This document shows positions 43,348 to 53,695 of a stretch of DNA of 64,000 nt, in pieces (position 1 is the stretch's first letter; each line of letters begins with the position of its first letter). The stretch lies in assembly GCF_001402875.1 (NCBI RefSeq), contig NZ_CP012946.1, positions 2,458,001-2,522,000 on the forward strand. The letters are read 5' to 3'. A program made the position numbers and the translations under genes. The notes beneath the pieces were generated by a model. It saw nothing but the letters and a program-made list of their open reading frames with translations, did not search any database and was not told the DNA's origin. The stretch is from Blastochloris viridis (GTDB lineage Bacteria > Pseudomonadota > Alphaproteobacteria > Rhizobiales > Xanthobacteraceae).

Positions 43348-44235
43348 GTTGAGCAGACCGGCGTGGGACATCGCCTCGCGCACCGCGCGCCGCGTCGGCT
43401 CGAAGGTCGGCACCAGCGGCAGGCGGACATCGTCGGACATGCGGCCGAGCAGCGACAGCGCATACTTCGCCGGCGAGGGGTTGGTCTCCAGGAACAGCGC
43501 GGTGTGGAGCGGCATCAGGCGGTCCTGCAGTTCCAGCGCCTTGGCGTAGTCGCCGGCCAGGCACGCCGCCTGGAACGCCGCGCACAGCCGCGGCGCCACG
43601 TTGGAGGTGACCGAGATGCAGCCATGGCCGCCATGGGCCATGAAGCCGAGCGCCGTGGCATCCTCGCCGGACAACTGGTTGAAGTCAGGGCCCAGCACCT
43701 GACGCTGCAACGACGCCCGCACGACGTTGGCAGTGGCGTCCTTGACCCCGGTGATGTTCGGCAACTCGAACAACCGCTTCATGGTGTCGACCGACATGTC
43801 GATCACCGAGCGCGCCGGGATGTTGTAGATGATGATCGGGATGCCGATGGCGTCGTTGACCGCCTTGAAGTGCTGGTAGAGCCCTTCCTGGGTCGGCTTG
43901 TTGTAATAGGGCGTCACCACCAGCACCCCGTCGGCGCCGGCCTGCTCGGCGTGGCGGGCCAGTTCAATGGCCTCGGAGGTGGAGTTGGAGCCGGCGCCGG
44001 CAATCACCGGCACCTTGCCGCCAGCCTCCTGGATGCACCATTCCACCACCTGCTTGTGCTCGTGGTGGCTGAGCGTCGGGCACTCGCCGGTGGTGCCCAT
44101 CGGCACCAGCCCGTTGGTGCCCTCGTCGACCTGCCAGGCGGCGTGCGCCCGGAACGCCGCCTCGTCGACCTTGCCGTTCTTGAACGGGGTCACGAGGGCG
44201 GTGAAGGATCCGCGGAAATTGCTCTTGGCCGTCAT
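43345..44235 (-). CDS. dapA: 4-hydroxy-tetrahydrodipicolinate synthase DapA
   Basis: This 296-residue TIM-barrel enzyme condenses pyruvate with aspartate semialdehyde in lysine and diaminopimelate synthesis. The motifs are [29 protein letters not shown] with the proton-relay Tyr, [12 protein letters not shown], and [10 protein letters not shown] with the Schiff-base Lys. The stop codon lies within a RIME-like repeat. It is divergent from the lytic transglycosylase gene. Confidence 0.97.
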   Translation of the reverse strand: MTAKSNFRGSFTALVTPFKNGKVDEAAFRAHAAWQVDEGTNGLVPMGTTGECPTLSHHEHKQVVEWCIQEAGGKVPVIAGAGSNSTSEAIELARHAEQAGADGVLVVTPYYNKPTQEGLYQHFKAVNDAIGIPIIIYNIPARSVIDMSVDTMKRLFELPNITGVKDATANVVRASLQRQVLGPDFNQLSGEDATALGFMAHGGHGCISVTSNVAPRLCAAFQAACLAGDYAKALELQDRLMPLHTALFLETNPSPAKYALSLLGRMSDDVRLPLVPTFEPTRRAVREAMSHAGLLN

Positions 44236-44454
44236 GACAATAGTCCCTCGCGGTCGGCGTGCGGGCTGACGCCCCCGGTAACCGTCCTAAATAATGGTGA
44301 TCCGACGTCGGAGGAAGGCCTTTCGGCGCCCTTGTTTCGCCGTACCGCGCCGTCATGGTCGCCGCCGGCATCCTCGGAAAGGCCCGGTCGTCGCCGCAAT
44401 TGGTCAACACTTCCTAAAGGAGATCGCCGGAAGGTGGCTTATCCGGAGCAAGCT

Positions 44455-46491
44455 ATGCGAACAGCCGCCACCCTCGCCACTGCCGCGATCGTTGCCTTTG
44501 CGAGCGTTCCTGCCGTTGCCGGCGACGATGAGTTGGTCGTTACTAACGCAGCCTCCCGCCTGTTCGGCGGCCTCGGTTCCCCGACCGTCAGCAACGAGGC
44601 TTCCGCCGCCGCCCAGGCGATCTCGCTGATCGAGCGCGGACGGGGTGCGGAATCCGACCAGATCGCCGCGGGCCTGCGCGATCCGGCCGCCCGCAAGACC
44701 GTCGAGTGGATGCGCCTTCGCCGCGATACCACCGGTGTCGGCTTCGATCGCTTTGCCGCCTTTGTCCGTGAAAATCCTTATTGGCCGGGTGCGCGCCTGA
44801 TCCGCAAGCGCGCCGAGGGCGCGCTGTGGGAAGACCGGGCGCCGAGCGCCACCATCCGCGCCTTCTTCGCCAATTCGCGCCCGACCTCCGGCAAGGGCAA
44901 GCTGGCGCTCGCCCGCACCTTCCTGGAAGCCGGCGACCGCGCCAATGCGCAGGCGCTGGTGCGCGATGCCTGGCGCACCGAGCCGTTCTCAAGAGACGGC
45001 GAGGACGACGTGCTGCAGATGTTCGGGCCGCTGCTCGGCCGGGCCGACCACAAGGCGCGTACCGACATGTTCCTCTATGCCGAGGACGCCGAGGATGCGA
45101 TGCGCAATGCCGCTCGGGTCGGCCCCGACATGGTGGCGGTCGCGCGGGCCCGCATTGCCGCCATCAGGAAGGACAAGGCGCTGGCAAAGCTGCTCGAGGC
45201 GGTGCCGCCCGCCGCCCGCAGCGAGCCGAACTACATCTATGCCCGTTCCCAGTTCTACCGGCGCGACGAAAACGGCAAGCTTGCCGCCGAGTGGGTGTTC
45301 CGGGCGCCGAACGACGCCCGCGCGCTGGTCGACACCGACCAGTGGTGGATCGAGCGCCGGCTGCTGGTCCGCCGCCTGATCGAGGAAGGCGACCCCCGCG
45401 CCGCCTACCGCATGGCCGCCGGCGCCGCCGTGCCCGACAAGGAAAACTACAAGATCGAGCGGGAGTTCATGGCCGGCTGGGTGGCGCTGCGGTTCCTGCG
45501 CGACCCTGGCACCGCCCGCAGCCATTTCTCCCGCATCATGCAGATCACCGGCAACCCGACCAGCCAGGCCCGTGGCCACTACTGGCTCGGCCGCGCCGCC
45601 GAGGCGGCGGGCGACCGCGCCGGCGCCCGCGCCGCCTATGAGCGCGGCGCCCACGTCGTATCCGCCTATTACGGCCAGCTGTCGCGCGCCAAGCTCGGCC
45701 TCACCGACCTGCCGATCCCGGGGCTGCCGCAGCCATCGCCGCAAGGACGCGCCGCGTTCCAGGCCTCCGACCTCGGGCGGTCGCTGCGGCTGCTTTACGA
45801 CATCAACCGCACCGACCTGACCGTGCCGATGTACGCCGAACTCGGCGAGACCATGCGCGACCCCGACCAGCTGGCGGCGCTGGCGGAGCTCGCCGCCCAG
45901 CGCAAGGACGCCCGTGCCATGCTGCTGGTCGGCCGCGGCGCCGTTAACCAGGGCCTGCCGTTCGAGGCGGCGGCGTTCCCGGCGATCGGGCTGCCGGCGT
46001 TCCCGCCGGTCGGGCCGTCCGCGGAAATCCCGGTGGTCTACGCCATCGCCCGCCAGGAGAGCGCCTTCAACCCGCGCACGGTGTCGAGCGCGAACGCGCT
46101 CGGCTACATGCAGGTGACGCCGGAGGCCGGGCGCTACGTCACCCGGAAGTTCGGACTGCCGTTCGACGAAAAGCGGCTATTGTCCGACCCGGTCTACAAT
46201 ATGCAGGTCGGGGCCGCCGAGATCGGCGACTTGGTTCAAGACTACGACAACAACATGATCCTGGCGTTCGCCGGCTACAACGCCGGGCGCGGCCGGGTGC
46301 GCGATTGGGTCGGCCGGTTCGGCGACCCGCGCGATCCCAAGGTCGATCCGGTCGACTGGGTGGAGATGATCCCGTTCTTCGAAACCCGCAACTACGTCCA
46401 GCGGGTCCTGGAGAACCTGCAGGTCTACCGTGTGCGCTTCTCCGGCCGCTCGGCGCTCAAGATTGAGGCAGATCTGCGCACCGGGCGGTGA
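44455..46491 (+). CDS. Soluble lytic murein transglycosylase (Slt70 family)
   Basis: This 678-residue periplasmic enzyme has a signal peptide (MRTAATLATAAIVAFASVPA, cleavage after VAG). A long superhelical alpha-rich region (residues 40-500) precedes the C-terminal SLT domain. That domain includes the catalytic Glu in ARQESAFNPRTVSSANALG, the GYMQVTPEAG block and AFAGYNAGRGRVRDW. It cleaves peptidoglycan glycan strands. A clear terminator follows. Confidence 0.93.
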   Translation: MRTAATLATAAIVAFASVPAVAGDDELVVTNAASRLFGGLGSPTVSNEASAAAQAISLIERGRGAESDQIAAGLRDPAARKTVEWMRLRRDTTGVGFDRFAAFVRENPYWPGARLIRKRAEGALWEDRAPSATIRAFFANSRPTSGKGKLALARTFLEAGDRANAQALVRDAWRTEPFSRDGEDDVLQMFGPLLGRADHKARTDMFLYAEDAEDAMRNAARVGPDMVAVARARIAAIRKDKALAKLLEAVPPAARSEPNYIYARSQFYRRDENGKLAAEWVFRAPNDARALVDTDQWWIERRLLVRRLIEEGDPRAAYRMAAGAAVPDKENYKIEREFMAGWVALRFLRDPGTARSHFSRIMQITGNPTSQARGHYWLGRAAEAAGDRAGARAAYERGAHVVSAYYGQLSRAKLGLTDLPIPGLPQPSPQGRAAFQASDLGRSLRLLYDINRTDLTVPMYAELGETMRDPDQLAALAELAAQRKDARAMLLVGRGAVNQGLPFEAAAFPAIGLPAFPPVGPSAEIPVVYAIARQESAFNPRTVSSANALGYMQVTPEAGRYVTRKFGLPFDEKRLLSDPVYNMQVGAAEIGDLVQDYDNNMILAFAGYNAGRGRVRDWVGRFGDPRDPKVDPVDWVEMIPFFETRNYVQRVLENLQVYRVRFSGRSALKIEADLRTGR

Positions 46492-46519
46492 ACCAGACCT
46501 CTATCGTGACGGTCGCCGG

Positions 46520-46548
46520 CGCCGGCCCTCGGGCCGGCGTTCTGTTTC
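46520..46548 (+). terminator. Intrinsic terminator after the transglycosylase gene
   Basis: CGCCGGCCC and GGGCCGGCG form a 9-bp stem with a 2-base loop, followed by TTCTGTTT. It isolates the lytic transglycosylase from the fix operon downstream. Confidence 0.8.
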
Positions 46549-46874
46549 GTACAAAGATCGAGGCAATGTTCCCTGCCGTTACCGGAGGCACACCGACGCC
46601 GTCCGGGATGCGCGTGAACCTCGACCTGCCGCCCTCGGCGAGCGTGGCGAAGCCATGCGAGGGAAGAGGGCCCATGGAACACCACGCCCATCGAGACAAA
46701 TGCACCGTCGACACTGCGGCCCGTCCTGGCTCAGCGGAGCCTATCATTTGATGTCGTGGTCCCTGGGTCCCCTTCCCTCGCCCCGCTTCGCGGTGCTCGC
46801 CGGGGACGACCGCGGTGACGGACGCGACAGAGTGCTTCACTCCTCCTCCACCCCTTTCACCCTCTGTCGCCTGA
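46549..46874. other. Gap before the fix promoter, with REP-like sequence
   Basis: No gene is supported here. Around 46750-46815 the wording (GGTCCCTGGGTCCCC, CCTCGCCCCGCTTCGCGG, GCTCGCCGGGGACGAC) resembles a divergent copy of the GTCATCCCGG REP family. Confidence 0.45.
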
Positions 46875-46890
46875 TGTCGCGTTCCCGACA
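46875..46890 (+). promoter_or_regulatory. NifA upstream activator site of fixABCX
   Basis: TGT-CGCGTTCCCG-ACA fits the NifA consensus TGT-N10-ACA. It is about 100 bases upstream of the -24/-12 promoter of fixA, the usual distance for enhancer-bound NifA. Confidence 0.7.
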
Positions 46891-46987
46891 GCATCGTGTC
46901 GCATTCGCCCGGCCGAACATAAGCCCAAGCCCGCGATATCCTGATAACCAATTATATTATCGATAGAATCGGCGCCGCAACCGAAAC

Positions 46988-47003
46988 TGGTACGCCGCTT
47001 GCT
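46988..47003 (+). promoter_or_regulatory. Sigma-54 promoter of fixABCX
   Basis: TGGTACG-CCGC-TTGCT matches the -24/-12 consensus with one change (T for C in TGGCACG), with GG and GC at the right spacing. The fixA ATG is 35 bases further on with a GAGGAG ribosome site. Confidence 0.82.
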
Positions 47004-47037
47004 TCGTTCACAGCGAATTCATGAGGAGAGCGACACG

Positions 47038-47883
47038 ATGCATATCGTGGTCTGCATCAAGCAGGTTCCGGATTCGGCGCAGATCCGCGTCCACCCGGTC
47101 ACCAACACCATCATGCGGCAGGGCGTGCCCACCATCATCAATCCGTACGACCTGTTCGCGGTGGAGGAGGCCCTCCGGCTGCGCGACAAGTTCGGCGGCG
47201 AGGTCACCATCCTCACCATGGGCCCGCCGATGGCGGCGGATTCGCTGCGCAAGGCGCTGACTTTCGGCGCCGACCGCGCAGTGCTGCTCACCGACCGCTT
47301 CTTCGCCGGCTCTGACACGCTGGCGACCTCGTTCGCGCTGTCCTCGGCCATCACCAGGATCGGCGAGGTGTTCGGCGCGGTCGACATCGTGTTTACCGGC
47401 AAGCAGACCATCGACGGCGACACCGCCCAGGTCGGCCCCGGCATCGCCAAGCGTCTCGGCCTCACCCAGCTCACCTACGTCGCCAAGGTCGCCGAGCTCG
47501 ATCTCGACGGCCGCTCGATCGAGGTGCACCGTAGAGCCGAAGGCGGCGTGCAGGTGCTGAAGTCGCCGCTGCCGTGCCTGATCACCATGCTGGAGGGCAC
47601 CAACGAGATCCGCCGCGGCTCGATGATGGATGCGCTGCGCGCCGCCCGTGCCGATGTGGTGAGCTGGAGCGCCAAGGACGCCGGCATTCCCGACGTTACC
47701 AAGTGCGGCCTCAGGGGCTCGCCCACCGTCGTCAAGCGGGTGTTCGCGCCGACCCCGCGCGCCGAGAAAGCGCAATTCGTCGACCCCGCCGGCGAGCCGC
47801 CGGCGGATGCCCTGATCAACGCCATCTTCAAGCGCGCGCCCAAGCTCGAAGCCGAACTGGCCGAGCTGTCGCGCGGATACTGA
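47038..47883 (+). CDS. fixA: Electron transfer flavoprotein beta-type subunit FixA
   Basis: This 281-residue protein starts [20 protein letters not shown], typical of EtfB/Fix[21 protein letters not shown] is the AMP/FAD-binding block. FixA pairs with FixB, and with FixC and FixX forms the electron-bifurcating complex that reduces ferredoxin or flavodoxin for nitrogenase. It is the first gene of the operon, with its own sigma-54 promoter and NifA site. Confidence 0.96.
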   Translation: MHIVVCIKQVPDSAQIRVHPVTNTIMRQGVPTIINPYDLFAVEEALRLRDKFGGEVTILTMGPPMAADSLRKALTFGADRAVLLTDRFFAGSDTLATSFALSSAITRIGEVFGAVDIVFTGKQTIDGDTAQVGPGIAKRLGLTQLTYVAKVAELDLDGRSIEVHRRAEGGVQVLKSPLPCLITMLEGTNEIRRGSMMDALRAARADVVSWSAKDAGIPDVTKCGLRGSPTVVKRVFAPTPRAEKAQFVDPAGEPPADALINAIFKRAPKLEAELAELSRGY

Positions 47884-47905
47884 ACGCCGAACGGGAGCAC
47901 GTCAC

Positions 47906-49012
47906 ATGGCAGAAAACCCCGCCACCCCCGCCCCGGCGAACAGCCGCGCCGCCGCCAAGAAGGACCTGCCCGAGCACTTCAAGGCGTACAAGCACGTCTG
48001 GGTGTTCATCGAGCAGGAGCGCGGCCACGTTCACCCGGTGTCGTTCGAGTTGATGGGCGCCGGCCGCCGCCTCGCCGACAAGCTCGGCGTCGAACTCGCC
48101 GGCGTGGTGCTGGGCGGCCCCGGCGAGGCCACCGACCACGCCGTCGCCGAGACGTTCTGCTACGGCGCCGATGTCGTCTATACCGTCACCGACCCGGTGC
48201 TGGAGAACTACCGCAACGAGCCGTATTCGAAGGCGCTGACCGACCTCGTCAACACCTACAAGCCCGAGATCCTGCTGCTCGGCGCCACCACGCTGGGCCG
48301 CGACCTCGCCGGCTCGGTGGCGACCACCCTGCTGACCGGCCTGACCGCCGACTGCACCGAGCTCGAGGTCGACGCCGACGGCTCGCTTGCCGCAACCCGC
48401 CCGACCTTCGGCGGCTCGCTTTTGTGCACCATCTACACGCTGAACTTCCGGCCGCAGATGGCGACGGTGCGTCCGCGCGTGATGCCGATGCCCGACCGGG
48501 TGCAGAAGCCGATCGGCAAGATCGTCACCCACCCGCTCGGCATGGTCGAGGACGACATCGTCACCAAGGTGCTGTCCTACATTCCCGATCGCGACTCGGC
48601 CAAGTCGAACCTCGCCTTTGCCGACGTGGTGGTGTCCGGCGGGCTTGGCCTCGGCTCGGCGGAGAACTTCCAACTGGTCAAGCAACTCGCCAACGTGCTC
48701 GGCGCCGAATACGGCTGCTCGCGACCCCTGGTGCAAAAGGGGTGGGCGGCGACCGACCGCCAGATCGGCCAGACCGGCAAGACCATCCGGCCCAAGCTCT
48801 ACATCGCCGCCGGCATTTCGGGCGCGATCCAGCATCGCGTCGGGGTCGAAGGCGCCGACCTGATCGTCGCGATCAACACCGACAAGAACGCGCCGATCTT
48901 CGATTTCGCCCATGTCGGCATCGTTGCCGATGCGATTCGTCTGTTGCCCCTGCTTACCGAGGCATTCCGCAAGCGGCTGTCGCCGCACATCAGCGACAAG
49001 CTTGCCGGCTGA
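47906..49012 (+). CDS. fixB: Electron transfer flavoprotein alpha-type subunit FixB
   Basis: This 368-residue protein has an N-terminal Ala/Pro-rich lead, then [20 protein letters not shown]. The FAD-binding C-terminal domain includes [37 protein letters not shown] and [20 protein letters not shown] followed by DKNAPIF. It holds the bifurcating or transfer flavin with FixA. It follows fixA by 22 bases. Confidence 0.96.
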   Translation: MAENPATPAPANSRAAAKKDLPEHFKAYKHVWVFIEQERGHVHPVSFELMGAGRRLADKLGVELAGVVLGGPGEATDHAVAETFCYGADVVYTVTDPVLENYRNEPYSKALTDLVNTYKPEILLLGATTLGRDLAGSVATTLLTGLTADCTELEVDADGSLAATRPTFGGSLLCTIYTLNFRPQMATVRPRVMPMPDRVQKPIGKIVTHPLGMVEDDIVTKVLSYIPDRDSAKSNLAFADVVVSGGLGLGSAENFQLVKQLANVLGAEYGCSRPLVQKGWAATDRQIGQTGKTIRPKLYIAAGISGAIQHRVGVEGADLIVAINTDKNAPIFDFAHVGIVADAIRLLPLLTEAFRKRLSPHISDKLAG

Positions 49013-49023
49013 AGGAAAGAGCC

Positions 49024-50331
49024 ATGATCGAAGAAAAGTTCGACGCGATCGTCGTCGGCGCCGGCATGGCCGGCAACGCCGCCGCTCTCACCATGGCCAA
49101 GCGCGGAATGAAGGTGCTGCAGCTCGAGCGTGGTGAATATCCCGGCTCCAAGAACGTGCAGGGCGCCATCCTCTACGCCGACATGCTGGAGAAGCTGGTG
49201 CCGGAGTTCCGCGAGGAAGCCCCGCTCGAGCGCCACATCGTCGAGCAGCGCTTCTGGATGATGAACGACACCTCGCACGTCGGCCTGCAGTATCGCTCCG
49301 ACGACTTCAACGAGGAGAAGCCGAACCGCTACACCATCGTGCGGGCGCAGTTCGACAAGTGGTTCTCCAAGGAGGTCCAGAAGGCCGGCGCCCTGGTGCT
49401 GTGCGAGACCACCGCCATCGAGCTGGTGCAAAACCCGCAGGGCAAGGTGATGGGCGTGCGCACCGACCGCAAGGGCGGCGAGATCCACGCCGACGTGGTG
49501 GTGCTGGCCGAGGGCGTCAACGGCCTGCTCGGCTCGCGTGCCGGCCTGCGCGAGGTGCCCAAGCCCGAGAACGTGGCGCTGGCGGTGAAGGAGATGCACT
49601 TCCTGCCGCGCGAGACCATCGAGGCGCGCTTCAACCTCAACGGTGACGAAGGCGTGGTGATCGAGGCCGCCGGTACCATCTCCAAGGGCATGACCGGCGT
49701 CGGCTTCATCTACACCAACAAGGAGAGCATCTCGATCGGCCTCGGCTGCCTGGTCAGCGATCTCAAGACCTCCGGCCAGACCCCGTACGGCCTGCTTGAG
49801 GCGTTCAAGCGCCACCCCTCGGTGGCGCCGCTGATCGAAGGTTCCGAAGTCAAGGAATACGCCGCGCACCTGATCCCGGAAGGCGGCTTCAACGCCATCC
49901 CGCAGCTCTTTGGCGACGGCTGGGTGGTGGTGGGCGACGCAGCCCAGCTTAACAACGCCGTTCACCGCGAGGGCTCCAACCTCGCGATGACCTCCGGGCG
50001 AATCGCCGGCGAGGCGATCTTCCAGATCAAATCGCGCAAGGATCCGTTCACCGCCGACAACCTCAAGCTCTACAAGAAGATGCTGGATGACTCCTTCGTC
50101 ATCAAGGATCTGAAGAAGTACAAGGACATGCCGGCGCTGCTGCACACCTCGTCCAGGAACTTCTTCCTGACCTATCCGGAGCTGATCGCGAAGGCGATGC
50201 AGACCTACGTCCGCGTCGACGGCGTGCCGAAGATCGAGAAGGAAAAGGCGACGGTGAAGTCGTTCATCGCCGGCCGCTCGCTCACCGGCTTGCTCGGCGA
50301 CGCCTTCCGTTTCGCGCGCGCTTGGCGCTAA
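49024..50331 (+). CDS. fixC: Electron-transfer flavoprotein-quinone oxidoreductase-like FixC
   Basis: This 435-residue flavoprotein has a dinucleotide-binding start [20 protein letters not shown] (residues 7-26) and the second FAD block [20 protein letters not shown]. FixC passes electrons from FixAB to quinone and, through FixX, takes part in the bifurcation that feeds nitrogenase. It is 11 bases after fixB. Confidence 0.96.
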   Translation: MIEEKFDAIVVGAGMAGNAAALTMAKRGMKVLQLERGEYPGSKNVQGAILYADMLEKLVPEFREEAPLERHIVEQRFWMMNDTSHVGLQYRSDDFNEEKPNRYTIVRAQFDKWFSKEVQKAGALVLCETTAIELVQNPQGKVMGVRTDRKGGEIHADVVVLAEGVNGLLGSRAGLREVPKPENVALAVKEMHFLPRETIEARFNLNGDEGVVIEAAGTISKGMTGVGFIYTNKESISIGLGCLVSDLKTSGQTPYGLLEAFKRHPSVAPLIEGSEVKEYAAHLIPEGGFNAIPQLFGDGWVVVGDAAQLNNAVHREGSNLAMTSGRIAGEAIFQIKSRKDPFTADNLKLYKKMLDDSFVIKDLKKYKDMPALLHTSSRNFFLTYPELIAKAMQTYVRVDGVPKIEKEKATVKSFIAGRSLTGLLGDAFRFARAWR

Positions 50332-50421
50332 AGCGTTTTCAGCAAACGTGGGAACCGGGGTCGCGCCCGCCAGCGCGACCGACATAGCCGGGACCACGGC
50401 ATAGAACTCGGAGAACCGACC
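50332..50421. repeat. Short RIME-like fragment between fixC and fixX
   Basis: AAGCGTTTTCAGCAAACGTG followed by GGAACCGGGG, directly after the fixC stop, resembles one arm of the RIME-like repeat near 43142. A GGAGA ribosome site for fixX lies at the end of this gap. Confidence 0.4.
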
Positions 50422-50727
50422 ATGGTGGAACCCCCGAAAGTCGACGAGCCGCGGGTCGAGGACAAGCTGTTCCAGAACCGCTATTTGGTCGATGCCGGCC
50501 GCCCGCACGTCAAGATCAAGGCGCACCTCGAGCCCTCACCCGAGCTGCTCGCCTTGATCAAGATCTGTCCGGCGCGCTGCTACGAGCTCAACGCCAAGGG
50601 CCAGGTCGAGGTGACGCCGGACGGCTGCATGGAATGCGGCACCTGCCGGGTGATCGCCGAACCGTCCGGTGCCATCGAGTGGGGCTATCCCCGCGGCGGT
50701 TACGGCGTGTTGTTCAAGTTCGGCTGA
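50422..50727 (+). CDS. fixX: Ferredoxin-like protein FixX
   Basis: This 101-residue protein carries the FixX cysteine pattern CPARCYELN ... [10 protein letters not shown], which binds [4Fe-4S]. It ends [17 protein letters not shown], the family's typical tail. It is the terminal electron-transfer partner of FixC and completes the operon. Confidence 0.95.
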   Translation: MVEPPKVDEPRVEDKLFQNRYLVDAGRPHVKIKAHLEPSPELLALIKICPARCYELNAKGQVEVTPDGCMECGTCRVIAEPSGAIEWGYPRGGYGVLFKFG

Positions 50728-50846
50728 CGCGGAACGTTTCGCGCAGCCAGCGAACGGTTGGCGCCGAAATGGCGCGGGTTCTGCTGACGGTTCCAGCTTG
50801 CGCACTTGGGTGCCTCGCCGGAACGACGAGGTGACGGCGAAGTCTC

Positions 50847-50904
50847 GTCATCCCGGACGGCGCCGGATGCGCAGCATCCCGCGCCGAGCCGGGATCGCCT
50901 GCAG
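50847..50904. repeat. REP/BIME-like element upstream of the SIR2-like gene
   Basis: GTCATCCCGGACGGCGCC followed by GCGCCGAGCCGGGATCG folds into an imperfect hairpin and matches the family seen at 14496. It fills most of the fixX-SIR2 gap and leaves little room for a separate promoter. Confidence 0.75.
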
Positions 50905-50922
50905 AAGGAAACAAGACCAGCC

Positions 50923-51756
50923 ATGACCCAAATCCCGCTTCCGCCGAGCTTCGCCGACATCCGCGCCGGCTTCGCCGATGGGCGGCTGGCACCCTATCTC
51001 GGCGCCGGCGTGTTCGGGCCGGACTGCGCGGTGCCGACCACGCCGCTCGCGCTCTCTCACGCGCTCAATGCCAAGGTTGCGGTGTCGGGTCGCATTCGCG
51101 ACAATCTGTGGCAGACCGCGCAATTCATCGAAAGCCGCCGCCACCGCAAGACACTGAGCGCGTTGATGGCCGAGATCTTTCGGCCGGAGATCGCCGCGCT
51201 GCCGCTGCACCGGTACCTTGCACGGCTGCCGCTGCCGCTGGTGGTCGACACCTGGTACGATAGCGCGATGCGCACCGCGCTGATCGAGGCCGGCCGCACC
51301 GACTGGTGCGAAATCCAGGGCATCACCCGCGCCGGCGAGAACGGTGACATCTGGACGAGAGCCTTCGACCCGGCCGGGAACGAGATCGACCCAGCGGCCG
51401 CCGACGGCGTCACCACCGTGCTCTACAAGCCGCACGGCGCGGTCGGCACGCGCGGCACCGTGCTGGTGTCGGATTCCGACTATGTCGAGGTTCTGACCGA
51501 GATCGACATCCAGACGCCGATCCCCGCCGTGGTGAAGGCGCGCCGCGCGAAGCTCGGCTTTGTGTTCCTGGGCTGCCGGTTCGACGACCAGATGCTGCGT
51601 ATCTTCGCCCGCCAGATCGCCAAACGCTCGGCCGGACCGCACATCTGGGTCGCCGAGGACTCCTCCCTCACCCGCAACGAACGCGCGTTCCTGGCCGAGC
51701 AGTCGATCGCCCTGATCGACGCACCGCTTGCGGATGCCCTGGCGGCGCTGGCTTGA
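50923..51756 (+). CDS. SIR2-like domain protein within the nif island
   Basis: This 277-residue protein resembles SIR2-like domains (SIR2_2 type). GRLAPYLGAGVFGPDCAVPT is a GAG-type NAD-binding loop near residues 20-39, followed by PLVVDTWYDSAMRTALIEAG and VLYKPHGAVGTRGTVLVSDSDY, which resembles the 'KLHG' block. The C-terminal part (FVFLGCRFDDQMLRIF) resembles the FIGYSFxD block. Whether it deacylates proteins, hydrolyses NAD or only binds it cannot be said. It lies between fixX and the nif ferredoxin, in fix orientation, so a nitrogen-fixation role is inferred from place alone. Confidence 0.75.
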   Translation: MTQIPLPPSFADIRAGFADGRLAPYLGAGVFGPDCAVPTTPLALSHALNAKVAVSGRIRDNLWQTAQFIESRRHRKTLSALMAEIFRPEIAALPLHRYLARLPLPLVVDTWYDSAMRTALIEAGRTDWCEIQGITRAGENGDIWTRAFDPAGNEIDPAAADGVTTVLYKPHGAVGTRGTVLVSDSDYVEVLTEIDIQTPIPAVVKARRAKLGFVFLGCRFDDQMLRIFARQIAKRSAGPHIWVAEDSSLTRNERAFLAEQSIALIDAPLADALAALA

Positions 51757-51803
51757 GAGGACGGCGTCCCCGGTGCGGGCAACTTCCCGCTTCTTCGTGC
51801 TTT

Positions 51804-51998
51804 GTCATCGCGGACGGCGCCAAGCGCCGAGCCGGGATCGTCTGCAGGAAAAGACAGCCCTTCCTGCAAACGGCCCCGGCTCGCGCTTCGCTTGGCCGGG
51901 GCGACAGGTTGAGGTCATGTCCCGCGCGGCTTCGCCGTTTGCCCGGGATGACGATCTTTCCTCTTCGTCATCCCGGGCGAGCGTCGGCGAGACCCGCG
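51804..51998. repeat. Cluster of REP/BIME-like elements
   Basis: At least three related units are readable: GTCATCGCGGACGGCGCC with GCCGAGCCGGGATCG; CCCCGGCTCGCGC with GGCCGGGGCGAC; and TTTGCCCGGGATGACG facing CGTCATCCCGGGCGAGCG. They lie between the convergent 3' ends of the SIR2-like gene and the [2Fe-2S] ferredoxin gene and could act as a two-way stop. Confidence 0.8.
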
Positions 51999-52003
51999 TG
52001 GCC

Positions 52004-52369
52004 TTACGCGCCGCCGGGTTCGCCGGAGAAGCGCACCAGGATATCCTCGTCGCGAATGATGGTCTGGCAGGCCAGACGATAGCGCGGCGGGATGTCGTCG
52101 TTCTCGGCGCGCTTGATCTCCTCCGCCGAGATCTTGCCGAGCGACTTCAGTACGGTCTTCTCCTTTTCGGTGAGGTCCATGCCCATGACTTTGCCCGACA
52201 GCGGCACCACCTCGATCAGGCAGGACGCGCATTCGCCGTTCTGACAGTCGAACGGGATTGGGATGCTGTGCTTTTGGGCGAGCGCCAGGATGGTGCCGCG
52301 ATCGCCGGCGACTGCATAGATGGTGACGTCCTTGTGAAGGCTAGGCGATGAAAACGTGACATTGGGCAT
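52004..52369 (-). CDS. Nif-associated [2Fe-2S] ferredoxin
   Basis: This 121-residue protein starts MPNVTFSSPSLHKDVTIYAV. The plant-type [2Fe-2S] ligands are in CQNGECASCLIEV and RLACQTI. The insertion MGMDLTEKEKTVLKSLGKIS and what follows are typical of ferredoxins coded beside nitrogenase genes, such as the FdxD/FeSII type. It may deliver electrons to NifH or protect nitrogenase. It is divergent from nifH and shares its upstream activator region. An upstream ATG at 52456 would run through its own promoter. Confidence 0.85.
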   Translation of the reverse strand: MPNVTFSSPSLHKDVTIYAVAGDRGTILALAQKHSIPIPFDCQNGECASCLIEVVPLSGKVMGMDLTEKEKTVLKSLGKISAEEIKRAENDDIPPRYRLACQTIIRDEDILVRFSGEPGGA

Positions 52370-52434
52370 CAAGAAGTCCCCTGTGTTGATGTCCGTGCCG
52401 CGTGACGTGACGGCCACGCGCGACACTGCCGCAA

Positions 52435-52449
52435 GCAAGGCCCGGGCCA
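52435..52449 (-). promoter_or_regulatory. Sigma-54 promoter of the [2Fe-2S] ferredoxin gene
   Basis: On the minus strand TGGCCC-GGGCC-TTGC matches the -24/-12 pattern with one mismatch (C for A in TGGCAC). The ferredoxin ATG lies 65 bases downstream of the -12 element. Confidence 0.6.
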
Positions 52450-52474
52450 CCGACACACTGTCGTTGTTCCGCCG

Positions 52475-52490
52475 TGTACGGTGTCGGACA
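52475..52490. promoter_or_regulatory. NifA upstream activator site 1
   Basis: TGT-ACGGTGTCGG-ACA fits TGT-N10-ACA. It is about 150 bases before the nifH -24/-12 element and about 25 bases from the ferredoxin promoter. Such sites are symmetric and can serve either direction. Confidence 0.7.
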
Positions 52491-52531
52491 TCGCGACCTC
52501 AGCCGCCTGCGCCCGACAGCCGTGTCGCATT

Positions 52532-52547
52532 TGTCGGACACCCGACA
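52532..52547. promoter_or_regulatory. NifA upstream activator site 2
   Basis: TGT-CGGACACCCG-ACA fits TGT-N10-ACA. It is about 90 bases from both the nifH and the ferredoxin promoters, an ideal enhancer distance for each. Confidence 0.72.
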
Positions 52548-52596
52548 GCGTCTTGGTTCGCCGGGCGTTTGTCGCAACGGCCCGCGAAACCGTTGA

Positions 52597-53631
<1,035 letters not shown>

Positions 53632-53695
53632 CGCGATCGCTGCCGGGCCGCCTCCGCCGGCCCGGCACCTGCCGACATCCCGAGAGGGGAATGAC

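Noticed and set aside
50923..51756. Reading the SIR2-like gene as part of an anti-phage system
   Set aside because: No partner such as an Argonaute, HerA helicase or TIR gene is next to it, and its neighbours are all nitrogen-fixation genes. The defence reading remains only an alternative.
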